This document shows positions 46,767-59,964 of a stretch of 64,000 nt of DNA, in pieces; position 1 is the first letter of the stretch, and the number at the start of each line of letters is the position of its first letter. Origin of the DNA: Liolophura sinensis (lineage: Eukaryota; Mollusca; Polyplacophora; Chitonida; Chitonidae); the NCBI RefSeq assembly GCF_032854445.1, contig NC_088301.1, positions 37,561,187 through 37,625,186 of the forward strand. The letters are read 5' to 3'. The notes beneath the pieces are model-generated. The model worked only from the letters and a program-made list of their open reading frames with translations, made no database searches and had not been told where the DNA came from. A program made the position numbers and the translations under genes.

Positions 46767-46970
46767 GGGCCGATTCCACGTTTGTGACTTAGGTCAAAAT
46801 TTAAAACTTCTTCACATTGCTCACCTTTTGGTACTGGAAGTTGAAACTTATACACATTTATCTTAAGATAACATTGATAAGGTGGGCAAAATTTTAATTT
46901 CTAAAACCGGAAAAAAGGCTATTAGATCGCATTTCAAATTTTGATTGAAGTTAGAAAGTGGAATCGGACC
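46767..46970. mobile_element. Foldback MITE-like element with central palindrome
   Basis: The left end GGGCCGATTCCACGTTTG, then ACTTAGGTCAAAATTT pairs with the right end, which reverse-complements to GGTCCGATTCCACTTTCT, then ACTTCAATCAAAATTT. The centre (about 46858-46871) is the perfect palindrome TTATCTTAAGATAA, and GCTCACCTTTT/AAGGTGGGC also pair. Nearly the whole 204 bases can fold on itself. Confidence 0.7.
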
Positions 46971-47630
46971 ATGGACAGATGTGAGTTAATATTTTACACA
47001 ACAAAATGATAATGTATATGCCCAACGTAAAGCTGTCACCTGAAGACAAAGTAGATTGAGTATAAAGGCTGACTCTGGATAAAGTTATTGAAGCCTTAAA
47101 TCTCAAATTTCTGTTCAATTTTGAAATCAAAGTAAATACCAGCATGTGGTGTGTGTTGCGTTGTTGGGTTGTCCGCCGCAAGCGTCTGTTCAGCTGTTCA
47201 GCAGAATGATCAAATTCTGCGACGAAGCAGACATGTTAGTTAAACCTTTCCGGGGGCACGGTGATTCAAAGATTTTAGGAAGTTAAGTTGAGAAAATTCT
47301 GCATTCTTAGGGCACATCTTCAATGAGTCGGTCTGTGTTTCCTCGTGGCGTGTAAACGAAAGAGGTATGTTTTAAACAGGTGCTCTCCACGTGCGTAACG
47401 GAAGGAGAAACCAGTCACCCAGGAGGGTCCCGGCTGCAAACTGGGCAGGAAAACAAATGGGAAAGCCCCAGAATCGACGGCACAGGGAGGGTGGAAAATG
47501 TGTGAGATCCTTTATACAGAAAACCATAGTATCATGTGGGGGTAAATTTTGTGAAAACAGCAAACTATTGTTGCTTTCTCCGGCATAATATTTGTGTAAC
47601 CTATGAAGAACGCTCGTGCAGCTGTTCTTT

Positions 47631-47652
47631 GTCACGTGACTTTATGACGTCA
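47631..47652. promoter_or_regulatory. Candidate E-box plus CRE composite site
   Basis: The perfect palindrome GTCACGTGAC (47631-47640) is followed after four bases by the full cAMP-response palindrome TGACGTCA (47645-47652). The first fits USF/MITF/TFE-type bHLH-ZIP factors and the second CREB/ATF. Function is inferred from motifs only. Confidence 0.4.
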
Positions 47653-48352
47653 AAGAGTAACACTGACAACTGCCACTTGATTTTCTGTGTGTAAAAGAAT
47701 TCCTGTGGGAACTTTTTAAAAACTTTCTACTGAGTGGACTTCAGTAATGGATTTTTTGTGTTCAGGCATTAACTACATCGCTTAATAAACGTGAAGTTTT
47801 GTGGTATTTTTATATTTTCAAATGTTATGTTTGCAGTCAAGGGCAATCTTTCACTTTTCGTATCTGTTCTCATAACTGATGCCGCCTTATGGCATTAAAA
47901 CCTATGCACAACGACCTTTACCAAATATCTGACTTACTATCTTTCGTAGGGGTAAGCAATAAACTCGGTTGTTCAAAACTGTTTTAAGACTTAAGATCAG
48001 ATTTAAGTTTAAGCCAGGCCTTCAATTTTGTACTTAGCCCAAAAACAATTGCGTAATAGTATATAGAAATATGAACAAAGATTGCTTCCGTCACACTTTG
48101 AATTTATACAGCTGCATTGGCTGCTGAGTTTGGCTAAAATTTTATGTAAGAAAGATGACTTTACATTAGTATTAGCTAATACTTTTTCGAACAAAAGGAC
48201 CTTGCATGATTTCGTAAATAAATATAATATATAAATACATTTTTGAACATTTTACAGTTAAATGAGCCTAAGGGGAAGACCAATAACGCTGTCCTTTGCT
48301 TGAGCAACAGGGGCACTATATAGGTATTTAGGATACAGGTTCCATGCGCCAG

Positions 48353-48430
48353 AATCCTGGCAGACGTTGTATATAAGTGCAATATTCCTCAGTGCGGCGT
48401 AAAACTACCTAATAAATAAATAAATAAATA
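48353..48430 (+). repeat. SINE family A, 3' tail fragment
   Basis: GACGTTGTATATAAGTGCAA, TATTCCTCAGTGCGGCGTAA and AACTACCTAATAAATAAA match the last 75 bases of the family. Confidence 0.7.
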
Positions 48431-48634
48431 GGGTACAGGTTGATACTGATATTACGAAGAAAAAATATGGTCTAATTGCTGAGATTGATGACATTATCGA
48501 CAATCTGCAGAAGATGAATATTAGACTCGTCGCATATATGTCATCAAATATTATTCCGCAGTTTTTTGCAAGAAAACTTTTATACCTTTCTTCGATCACT
48601 GGTTCTTATATCGATTCAACCAAACGTCTACTGA

Positions 48635-48659
48635 CTGATTGATTGATTGATTGATTGAT
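48635..48659. repeat. (TGAT)n microsatellite
   Basis: About six TGAT units directly preceded by CTGAC. Confidence 0.9.
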
Positions 48660-49619
48660 GACGCATTGTATGATTGTTTTCTTAATGATGGTTTGTTTGC
48701 ATGAAGCAAGGCTAGTTGCTGCAGGTTTGGAAATTATGTAAGAACAGGTGTGAAGGTCTCCATATTTTGCTATACCACATACAATGCATGCATACACGGG
48801 TTTACTGTACATACCAAGCACCTGCTTAGTTGACATTCTCTCAGTGTCTATGATATGTTCCGATTGGCTTTTCCATGTAATTAAAACCTACAGATACACC
48901 GTTAATTACCTTTTGTTGAGGTTTAATTAAAGCATGATTAGGCCAATAACCTGTTGACATTGACATCACGAAGAATACCATTTCATGACAAAACCAGACA
49001 ATTTTTAACAAATAATTGTCATATATACTTTTACTACACAAGACAAAAAAGGCGCTTTTTCTTTGATGTTTGCATTCAATAACTTACGCCATTTTTCAAT
49101 AAACATGGAGGACATTTAAGGTAAGAAAAAATTCCGAATGTAATTATTTCTTCATAAATTCTAATTATGATTCTTTAAATGGAAGCATGTATATATGAAC
49201 TATAAACTAATTAGTGTTTAGGCAGTGAATTTAAAGGAAACTGTAGACTCTCCAGATCGTATATCTTATCTGGACCTGTATTTATGAGAATATGGGGCAA
49301 GCGGGACAGAATTTGGAATATACTGATTTAACTCATTCGCCTAGAAACATTCTTTGGGTCTTGCCTACATCACTGAAAACTTGACAGCTTCTCTTTGGAT
49401 GAGACTGTCCCTAATTTCGTACTTTATACATAATACTATGTTAATTCTTTGCTTATTTGTGTCAAACGTAGTTTTGGGAATTGGCTTTGCGATTATTGAC
49501 CTGGAGCGTCCATTTTGGTTGACGGCTGGTATATACGAATACCTTTATCGACACATAGATTTTTAGGGGCCAAACGAACCACAACTGTATAGAAATTGCT
49601 ATCTCTTGCCAAAATAACA

Positions 49620-49661
49620 ACATAACAAACAAACAAAAACAAACAAACAAAAAAAAAACAT
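49620..49661. repeat. A-rich (AAAC)n low-complexity tract
   Basis: AACAAACAAACAAAAACAAA continues into an A-run. It has the look of a decayed polyA tail, but no element was recognised next to it. Confidence 0.75.
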
Positions 49662-51069
49662 GTCTTAATTGGCTTGGATTTATATTTATTGGGCACTTAT
49701 TTGTATAGGCCTAATATATCGCAAGCAACCATGCTCACGCAATAAGACGAAATTATCTCCCTAAAATTCCCGAAAGCCAACCGATGATCAGAGCGTCGTT
49801 GGTTTGCACAATTATTAACGGGGATACATATATAGGCATAGCGATTTTATGAATCTTCGGTGTAACGTGATAAGAAAGTGAAAATGTTTGGACAATACCA
49901 AACACCTTTTTAGACGAGGTGTTTGGAGACAATTACTGTTTGTCACTGTCACAAATGCATGAGTTGTGTGGAAATTATATTTTAATTCGAATTTTGTTTA
50001 AATTAGCGCAAATCAAATCGATTTTTTTCTATTATTTTACAATAACCCAAATAATAAAACGAGACGCATGCATAGTAACTTTTCCAAACTTTTATTTTAA
50101 AACTATAATTTTAACACTATAAATAGTGCAGCACTATTCTCATATATGCTGAAAGATAATAATTTAGACTATTCTTGGCAAATACAGAAAAGTTTAGTTG
50201 ATTAGCGGATGTGAAATGTTTGACCAAAAATCTGTTTAATATTCATGGATGTATACTAAATGGTCCCAAACTCTTGCATTTTTCACAGTTGTAAATGAAT
50301 AGGTACAAAGCTCTCCAATTTTGGCTGTGCTACATATGAACGTATAGGATTTATGTTTTGTGACCTATAGATGTCAGTTGTATATATTATATGTATATAA
50401 TATACCCCATAATTTCTTCTAGCTATACAAGTATAAAGCATCTCCGAGATCATATAAATATATTTTGGAGTTAGCCTCATGGTTATTCGCGCTGTATGTC
50501 CGTGTTTATATATGTACTGCAGTATAACCTTGCTTACTGCATATGAAAAACGGTAAATAAAATTGCTTATAAAATTATTTGACTCGGTCTTAGCACTGCA
50601 CCGGGCTTCTGTTTACGCTGTAATACATCCATAATTCTTATGAATAAGTTTTGCACAAAAGCTATATGAAATACTGTGTAAGGAATTAGCAGGAAATCAA
50701 TCAATAGACCTTCGATGCATTGAAATGGTCCAAACAGAAGAGCGTTTTTTGTTTACCGTAAAATTTAAACCTCTTGTTGAACATCACAACGCGGCATCTT
50801 CTATGAAGTGAAATTGTCTCTTGAACTCAAACAGCGGATTCTCTAAGTGGGCGGGATCACATTAACACCCACCTGTTTAGAGACACTATGAACAACAAAG
50901 GACTCGTAATCTACACTCGAGAAAAACTCTTTTACAGCAGAGAATAATTGAGTTTTAACAGCTTAAAACGAGATAATTAGTCTCACAAACAGCTTCCGCA
51001 AATAATAAGGGAGCCGAGCGGGCATTTATCGCATGATCAGCTTCAGAGGGGCCGCGTCACAGTCCGTGC

Positions 51070-51097
51070 ACGTCATCGACACGCCCCCCGATGACGT
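51070..51097. promoter_or_regulatory. Inverted pair of ATF/CREB-like sites
   Basis: ACGTCATCG (51070-51078) and CGATGACGT (51089-51097) are exact reverse complements around a 10-base C-rich spacer. They sit in a GC-richer island (about 51000-51240). Confidence 0.35.
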
Positions 51098-52983
51098 AAT
51101 GCTGCAGCCAACAAGGCGTTTCTATGACAACAGGGCGGGGCTCCATGTGTTGGAAACAAAGTAATGACTAAAGCTGCAATTATTGAAATAATGATACGGT
51201 TTCTTTTTCTTCTGATCGCAGCGGGGCGGATAGAAAAAAGACAGGTGTTTACAAACTCCATCACTTAAAACAGGGACAATTAAACAACTGGAAGACTGCT
51301 TTACGCATGATTACATTTTTTAACAGAACTATGGTATAATCTCCACTCCCAAACAACGAGACGTAGAATAAGAGAAAAATAACGCTGAAGATGAAAAGAA
51401 AATGGCTCCTTAAGGCATTATAATCCATAGGCCGTTAGCAAACGTGTGTCAGATTCCAGTAACGACACATTTATGCATCCAGTTTATAAGCCAGTCTAGA
51501 CATTATCTTTTAACGACAATTAAACACTCTGGAACAACCTTGTGCATGGCTTTGAAGATGTCTTTACAAGGATTTAAAACAATTTTGCCGATGCACCCGT
51601 CCTCTATTTCAAAACAAGTTACATAAAAGTTCCATTAAATATACACAATTCTATAATATACTAATATATTGATACTGGCATGCTCTGCACGTGATCATAA
51701 ATCATTGATACAAACAATACAAAACTCACTGTGTTGATGGTGTCAGAAGATAACACGTAAACTCAGGCAGCTGCAAAATATGGTAACCCCAACAATGACG
51801 AAGCGTTGCGACCAGCGTGTGAGACCTGTACCGGGATCACCAAGCGATCTTAGACATTTGTCAAAATTTCAATGAATTCGGTATTTTCCTTTCCGTTATT
51901 TTCGCTGAAATTTGGTTTACAATCACTTACCATGTATTTACGTTGTCGATCAATATTTTGACCTTGTTACATAACAAATAACAATTTCAGTCATTTGATC
52001 TTTTTACCAGAGAATAAGATAGCTTCGTGATGCTGGGGCCAGAGGATTTATTCATCTACAGTTGTACGGGTGTGGAACTGATCAGTTCTCAATTTTCTCT
52101 TATTTTAATTTATTTCATTACTTTACTTTCCTCGCTTTTTTGTTTAAATAAACAGATCAGTTTAGTTGTATGCTAAGAAATTGAAGCAGGCTTCGAGTAT
52201 TTTAATCAATAATTTTGCATTATTGCCAAATAAATTTGGCAACAAACCCAACCATCAAAATAATTCAGAACATCAATTTAATCACGTTTAACTGATTTTG
52301 TATATTTTATATACCACCCCGTGTTAAAACTGGCCGATTGACGTTTTCGCACCGTTAAGTAGCGACGTCACGTTTCAAACGGGCGCCATCCTATTGATGT
52401 AACTAACATCGTATCTAGAAATCTGCGGTACAGAACTACTAAGATAAAACATGTCTTCTTTCGGATATGAATTCCCTTTTACACTGGCGGGTTGGATATT
52501 TTTTTCTCCATGCGTTGTTTCTAATCAAATGGCCATTTGTCTGCAGGGCATGGCCAATCATCAAGTATCCTGATGTGTTTTAAAACTGGTTACAAAACTT
52601 AACCAGGCTTTGTTTTATACTTGAATTTACATAACATTGTCATACAAAATATTGATAAACCTTTCTTCCTTTATGACTGTACTGTATTGAATTTTTTTAA
52701 AAATTTGATCCCATCTCTATACGTGATAGCTAAACAAAGCTATACTGCATGACCCAAGATCGCCATGGGTGTCTATGAACACTCCATGGCTGTTTCTCCC
52801 CTCTTTGCTTCACGCTGATCGTCTAAATAATTTAATAAATCCCAAGGAAGTGTATAATTGAGGATGAGGCTGGAGCGACCCAGTCCCCCATGCGTGTTAT
52901 TGTCGGGTAATGATGAGCTGGAGCTGAGAAGATAATCACAGGTTAGCATAGCAAGCATTAAGCCGAACAGGCTGGACTCTCTT

Positions 52984-53054
52984 CACCTGCCCCGCCCAGT
53001 CACCTGGGTGTATTGTCCCACTAAAACACCCCATAATTAAACTTTGACCAGGTG
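52984..53054. promoter_or_regulatory. E-box cluster
   Basis: CACCTG at 52984 and 53001 and CAGGTG at 53049, with a GC box CCCGCCC between the first two, lie within 71 bases. This suits a bHLH or Snail-type enhancer, inferred only from motifs. Confidence 0.3.
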
Positions 53055-56000
53055 AAAGGCCGCTGTCTTATTAGCTTCCCTCTAGCACATCCATACCCTT
53101 ATCGCTCGACTTCTTGTCGGAATGTAGGATTGTCGGTAAACAATTGTGCTTTCACATTTTCATCACAAAGCAAATCGAGCCGAAACAAATCTAAACGGCA
53201 TACAACGTGTGGCCTTGCTCACTGCAATCGACCATCTGTATACGTGAATACATATTCTCAGTGCACACTGGCTTATACTTGGCATCGAATATTGCCTTAA
53301 AAATATTTCGAACTAATATCGAATTACTCAAATACTGTTGTTATTGTTGAAAATTTAGCATTTTATTACGGGGCTAACTGACTATGACTATAATTACAGT
53401 TAAAGTACAATTTGCATCGATCTCTCAGTCGATTTGCTGCTTCAGACTTTGACTAAATGATTCACTATATCTTCTCACTAGTCGTTCTTTTTTTTCATGG
53501 ACAGCTTCATGGACTGTTTCCGGTTTTAACAAATTTATTACTTCACTGATCCATTAACTTTCTTATTTTTATGTTTCTGGTTAATATATGATACCATATA
53601 TAGTTTTTATTCCATGGCTTGAAATAAGTTATAACAAATAAATAAATAACAGGTAAATAAATGAAAAACATGTTTACTTGTACTTTATAGCAGACTTACG
53701 AATTTGAGTTCTGGTTACACGCATGACTTCCTACATTGTAGTACTGGGTGTTCACCTGAAAACCACGGACGTATAATGTATGTAGTATTTGTGTTACCGA
53801 TGTCAACAACCCAGGGGGAGTTAGGATCTCGAGGGAGATGCTTACCAGGCATGCATATTTACAGGTATGGTTTAATCCACCATGATAAGGAGTAGAGTGA
53901 ATGCCACATGGAGATGTTTCAAATATAACGTGCACAGGTGCTGTTCAATGTCTCGAGGCTGTGTCGAAGCTACATGAAAATCTTTTGGAACCAAAACATT
54001 TCACGTTTAAGTACGGCGCTGATACGTTACTGGTTCTCTTTTGTCCACGATTGCATGCTAAAGATAAAGATGATGTGCCTTTGCGCTAGGATATTCATGT
54101 GGGTGTATATAAATACCGGTTTCTTGATCAACTGTATTATAGGATTGTCAGAAACTCAGTATTCGTACCATACGTGGGCTCAATCTGTATGAGTCATAGG
54201 TACGAAAGACAAATTATAACATTTATAAAGAATTGCTCGATTGGCGCGAAGTGAGAGGAGCCAACGACGACACTGCATGATATACCGTAAATATATCTAT
54301 AGTCACCGATGTTTGAACAACCACCTGCTTTCTTTGTTCCACTTGATCTTTGCTGTGACTAATTACACCATTTTCATACGAGCACAAACAGTCCATTACT
54401 GTTGCAAAATATTTAGCTACAAGCAATCTAGTTTATTATCATCCTTTTTTATTATAATCTTTTTGGATGGGCTCCATATATACAGAGCGCTCCCTGGACG
54501 TTGATCTATAAAAAAATAATGTTGTGATGAGTTCATATTTATGTATTATTATTATTTGTGTTTTACAGGTCGTCATGCGTACCAAGGAGTGCTCTTGCAC
54601 AATGTAAACAGTTTCCTGTTTATGAGGTCTGATGTCAGTCGATATTATAGTTTCTTTATTTTCTCAGTAAATGAAAACTTTAAACTATACCTAAACTTAT
54701 ACCCTTACACATTTTTTTCCAAACAGAATTACAAAAAGCTGCGGATGTCATGACGTTTTCCTTCATCACGTCAGTTATTACTGCTAAAACAGGCATGTAG
54801 GCCTGCATTTTATATGACTATGTGTGTCTCTCAATCATTTGATGTATTAATAGACGAATTGAGAGAACCATAAAGAGGACATTCTCCATATTTACGTTGA
54901 TAGGCGAACATCTATATTCCAGAATAGTTCCTATTGGAAATTCGATATTAAATTTTTCGTCGTGTGACCTGCATTATGCCAACACGTAAATACTTATGAA
55001 CTATTCTGCGTATTAACAGTCGAGGAGAAAAGCAAATATTTTTAATCAGAGATATTTGAATTTTACAAATTGTTGTATTGCTGCAAGCCTTGCAGAGCTG
55101 GTCTGCGCATGCGCTGTGTACTATGCAAGTCCCCTTCGTGACGCATTGGCCCGTCTGGAGAGGCCATGACCTAACGTCTTTTCACACGCGGGCAATAGAA
55201 TGGACAGTGATCATTTTCATGAGGTGCTATTTGGGATGTTACTCTCCCTGCGGGATATACCCATTGAGAGAGTTTGAGTCCCTCAGAACCTGTCAAGAGG
55301 AGCACACCTGTGTATAGTCAGCACCATGCATGAGAAGGGCCGCCGATGACGATTGTTCCGGGCGAACCCTTACAGCTGAATGGTTCAAGAGCAGCAAAGG
55401 GACTCGGAGAAACTTTCGTCTTTAACTATGTAGCAATCCATCTAATGTTTGAACCACTTTCTTGCAAATGCACCGCCATTTGTACCGACTGCGTTCCTGA
55501 CACATGTGCTCTTTGAATCGTCAAGTTCATTGAGAACTGTGGAGGTAGTTTCTTTGGAGAATGCCATTGTCCGAAAGGCACAGGCTGGTGGTAAAAGTTT
55601 AGGGACCATGCTTAAGGGTGCATTTTCACTATCTAAGCACACTTAACCTTTTGAAACAGGTTGAAAAGAAGAAACCTAATTCTACGGGAACGGTCCGACT
55701 CAGCGCACAGAGCAAACACTAGGCGGAGGAAATCTATTCATAGCTGTCGAGAATCGAACCGAGGAGAAGCTTACTGGAACTCCAGACTTCCATTATTGTA
55801 TCGGTAGTGGTATCGGTGAAAGAAAAATATGGCAGAATGAAAGGCGCGCGGTTTCAATTGAAAAGTTAACATTTACTCAAGTAATAAAGGGAATCAGTGT
55901 GATTGTGATGTTCACGACTAATTGGTGTGGTTGACCGAGGGTCAGCGGATTCATTTCGGTCCTTCCAAAAACATATTTTTCCCAAGACTGACACATTAAA

Positions 56001-56372
56001 ACTTGCTTACACTTGACCGTGTCTCGTGAGAGTGAACAGACCAAACACCGCCTCTTGAAGTGGACAAAGCCGTGTCACATCATCATAATAGAACGCTGTT
56101 ATATAGCCGTTGAAGAGTTATGAGATGTTTCAATATTTCACTGTAATTCGATTTTGAACACTTGGCTATAATATAGCACATTATGATGCTTCGATTTTAG
56201 CATCATCAAGTTTCAAACAATAATTGTTATGCCTAATATTTATATTTAATAAATGTGAATCAGTTTGTTGACCATTTATTTCAACATATATTGTTGGTTT
56301 GATGCCTCATATACGTATTTCAATGCAATGCTCTTACTCTGCTTCCATTCATTAAATATGGGTAAACTTGGG

Positions 56373-56449
56373 GATGATAATGCTGGCAGCCGTTGTTTAC
56401 GAGCAATATAATTGGGTGCTGCTTAAAACACCAATCAAATAAATAAATA
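56373..56449 (+). repeat. SINE family A, 3' tail fragment
   Basis: GATAATGCTGGCAGCCGTTG, then GCTTAAAACACCAATCAAAT and AAATAAAT match the 3' end of the family. Confidence 0.7.
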
Positions 56450-59400
56450 TGGGTAATTTGTAACAATTCAGTTAAACCACCACCCACCGTATGTATGACG
56501 TTTAATATAAGGATACCTTTACTAATACTAATTGTACATATGACTTAATTCTACAGCGGACGAGGTTTAGGGGATATACACAGATTTTTAAAAATACACT
56601 CACATTGCAATTCTAAACTATCAATAAAAGTATATACGGTAACTTCTCAAGATGCAATTTCAAGATGTCAATGCAATGTAATTCTGCTAGGAAAATTTGG
56701 TGGATTTCATACCTAAATTCTCATTTTTCATACCCCGTTTATAACTATGACCACAGCCTGGATGCATTTAACTTCCTGATTGCTGATAGCGCATTTATAA
56801 GCTAAGGAAATTCCGCATCACTATAGTTACACGCCCATTATATATTATTCAATGCTCAAATTATTAATCTAGAATTATTCTTTTTGCCAAACTTACCAAT
56901 AGTATTCATTCATTTAACCACCTGACCCACGGACAATTACCATACGGTGTAATTCTGTAACCAAGCATATCCATGTGCATGTGTTTATTCCTGTAACGCT
57001 AAAAATTATGGTTTAACCAAGGTGCAATACAGATGAGGTCATTCACTCACTAAGAAAACAAATCTCAATGCACAGCAGCCAGACCATCCTGTGAAAAGTC
57101 AATGGCATCTTGCTCTCATACACATAGTGATGGCCCATGTTAAAAAATAGAATGTTACCCGCCGACAAATTAACCGACAGGCAATTTAGAGCGATTATGT
57201 AGAGCTGCTATATAGTCGTATGCAGTTTGAGATGTGTGTGGTTTATATCCACCAAACATCACATTTATGGCAACGATTTATTTTCGTGCAGAAATAGTGA
57301 AGGATAGAACGGCACCGCATGGACTGTTTGACAACTGCCGTCCGATAATTAGTCTGCGAGTTAATGAATGTTCTGCTCGTGAGTGACAAACGACCTGAAT
57401 TCTCCCAGATGATTACATTAACACGCCACATTTCTCACCCTTTTATCCACGACTTGTTTGACTGTTGGATGAGATCGCCTCATGAATAGAGCACTCTGTG
57501 AGGAGAAGCGGCCTCTTATATTCATTATCATATTCTGTATGGATTTGATTTATGCTCATTTGTTCGAGAGCCTAAGAAGCGAAACTGATCAGAGTTGTTG
57601 TGACAATGGTGGTTAACTGTGGCCAGTCTTCTTCCGTCTCCCCGTGGGGTGCCGCGGCTGTCCAGAGAGAGAAGGATCCAGACCGTCAGCCGTACGGAAT
57701 CAGCACGGTCCCTTTTAAAGCCATCTGACAACTTTTCCATCATTTGAGACCACAGATCCACGGCGTTCTTTGACAATCGGCACACAGTTAGCTTCCACGG
57801 CATAATTATTATGTCGAGTCAGAGCGCTGGTGCATACATTCAGCAGAGATAATGTGTACAGGGTATTTTGTACCGCGAAGTGAAAAAGGTATAGGTGCAA
57901 ACAATCTTATAATATATAATCACAAAAAATAAAGTATACATTATTGTGGAATGCTTTAAAAAATGGCAATCAAATTAGCATCAATAATATCCAAGATTAA
58001 AATATGAAAAGATAATAGCTATGAGATATTTGCAACATATGATTGTATATATTTCCAAGATATAAAAATAAGATTGTAATTTTGTTAGGATTTAAGTTTA
58101 TGCACAGGATTGTAATTTACGGTTGAATAAATCCATCACTCATCCAAATATGCATTCGAAAACTCATTATACAATGCATAATTTGGAAGAACTCAGAGAA
58201 TCTTTTTCAAAACTCTTTTTGTTCTTTAACTGATTACAGCATTGCAAGAAAGCGAAATTCTCTGCGGATTTAACCCTATAATTCATCTACTGACGAAGTT
58301 CCTCCTTGCGTTACTCTCGACTGTGGCAGGAAATGTGTTCATAAAGAGTAAATGTATATAACTTGTCATTATAGAACCCACCACTCTTAACAATGACTCA
58401 GGGCCTTAAAATAAGTACTTCTTGGCTATTAACCTTATGGTGCCCCTAAAAAATTTGAAGCGAATTTTTTGTGGACATCATACCGAATTATGTCGGCATT
58501 ACCATATACATAGCGATCAAAGAAGATCTCGCAGGTAAATACATCACTTGCGATTTCCGGTCAGCAGAGCTGAATTGACTACAACAAAATGCTGTTGCTA
58601 TACTGCATTCTGTTGATTACCTAAACAAACATGTCATATACATATTGATTGGATACCTGTAGATTAAATCGCCAAACGTCCGGAAATACATTAATCCTTA
58701 ATCAATAAATATCTGTTCAAGAGAGAGAAACTTAATTCGTTTTACGACTGCAGGTCTAAATTGGCTTGTTATATATGAAGACAAGAATTTATCTTCTTAA
58801 TTGTTAGAAAGCGCACCAACATTACTTACTTCGAAGAATTATATCTGTAAAAGTTGGATTGTTGCTCCAATTAGAACGTCACCTATATACGTATTACTTA
58901 CATGTGTGTGTGCTAACAAATTCGCAAAATTAATAAGGTAAAATACAATACAAATGTGAGAGCAAATATACCAGAATAATAGACACATGTGTATAGGACC
59001 CAGTATACACATTCATTTTCTTTAAACATGGCCATAATTGCACCATTTCCAAATTGTTAAAAAGTATGTTATATAATATGTACAGAATAAAATTAAAAAA
59101 AAAACAGAACAATTTGCAGGCAACGTTTCTCTGTAGCGGTGACTGTATGTGCTCCATATGGCAGTATTTCGGCCATAACATCGCAGCATCATGCATTCTT
59201 TGCTTAGTGTTACGGATTTTCAGTAACTGATGCTATTGGCAAAAATGTTTTATAATTCTTATTGTGATTAAATTGGTAACCGGATATTTGATATAACTGT
59301 TGCTTCCAAATTTTATAATGAATATACCTGGCGTGTTTGCTTAGCTAATCAACAAAATATACAAACTTTCTCCTTTTAGATAGATTCCCGCTGTTAGCAT

Positions 59401-59834
59401 AGGTGGCCGGAAATCTCAGTCAGATGACCTTTGCTGCGAAATCTTATATGAACAGTGTCATTCGAACTCTGTTACCTTCCGATTTGTATACGTCATCTAA
59501 GTGTCAAGTTCAACATTCCTGTACCAGTCGTAAATTATGAAGGGGTGTTTCAATCCGATAACTACAATGCCCACGTCCAAACCAACCTAAAACAACAATG
59601 TTCTCAAATCATATGTAAGAAATAATTATGTAAATAGTAAATATAGCTGGTAACATGTGCAAGAATCGGTTATAAGTTTCCAAGGATGGAGGGAAGACAG
59701 TCGATATTTTATATAGGCAAGACATTGTTGTCCCTGAATAATACCATGCAATATAGAAATATACAAGTCGTACATTGATTGCGACTGTTCATACAAGCAA
59801 AATGTTGAATTAATATGCGTGACTGCTTAAACAT
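56450..59834. other. No gene seen; GC-richer island
   Basis: The stretch 57560-57800 is GC-richer than its surroundings, and overlapping minus-strand frames at 57528-57900 have no recognised domain. Confidence 0.45.
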
Positions 59835-59964
59835 CCCCTGTGGTATATGTATGTGGTTGTCCCCTGTGGCATATGTATGTGGTTGTCCCCTCTGGCATAT
59901 CTATGTGGTTGTCCCCTCTGGCATATGTATGTGGTTTTCCCCTCTGGCATATGTATATGGTTGT
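59835..59964 (+). repeat. 26-bp tandem repeat, 5 copies
   Basis: Five consecutive units of the type CCCCTCTGGCATATGTATGT plus GGTTGT span exactly 130 bases with only a few substitutions per unit. Confidence 0.9.

Larger units (their letters stand above)
48431..56372. other. No gene seen; motif-rich islands
   Basis: AT-rich DNA broken by GC-richer islands at about 51000-51240, 52760-53060 and 55080-55320. The last holds TGCGCATGCGCT (55104-55115), close to an NRF1 site. None carries a convincing coding frame. Confidence 0.45.

Noticed and set aside
59835-59964. CRISPR-like array
   Set aside because: Units are directly adjacent with no spacers, in a eukaryotic context; it is a plain tandem repeat.
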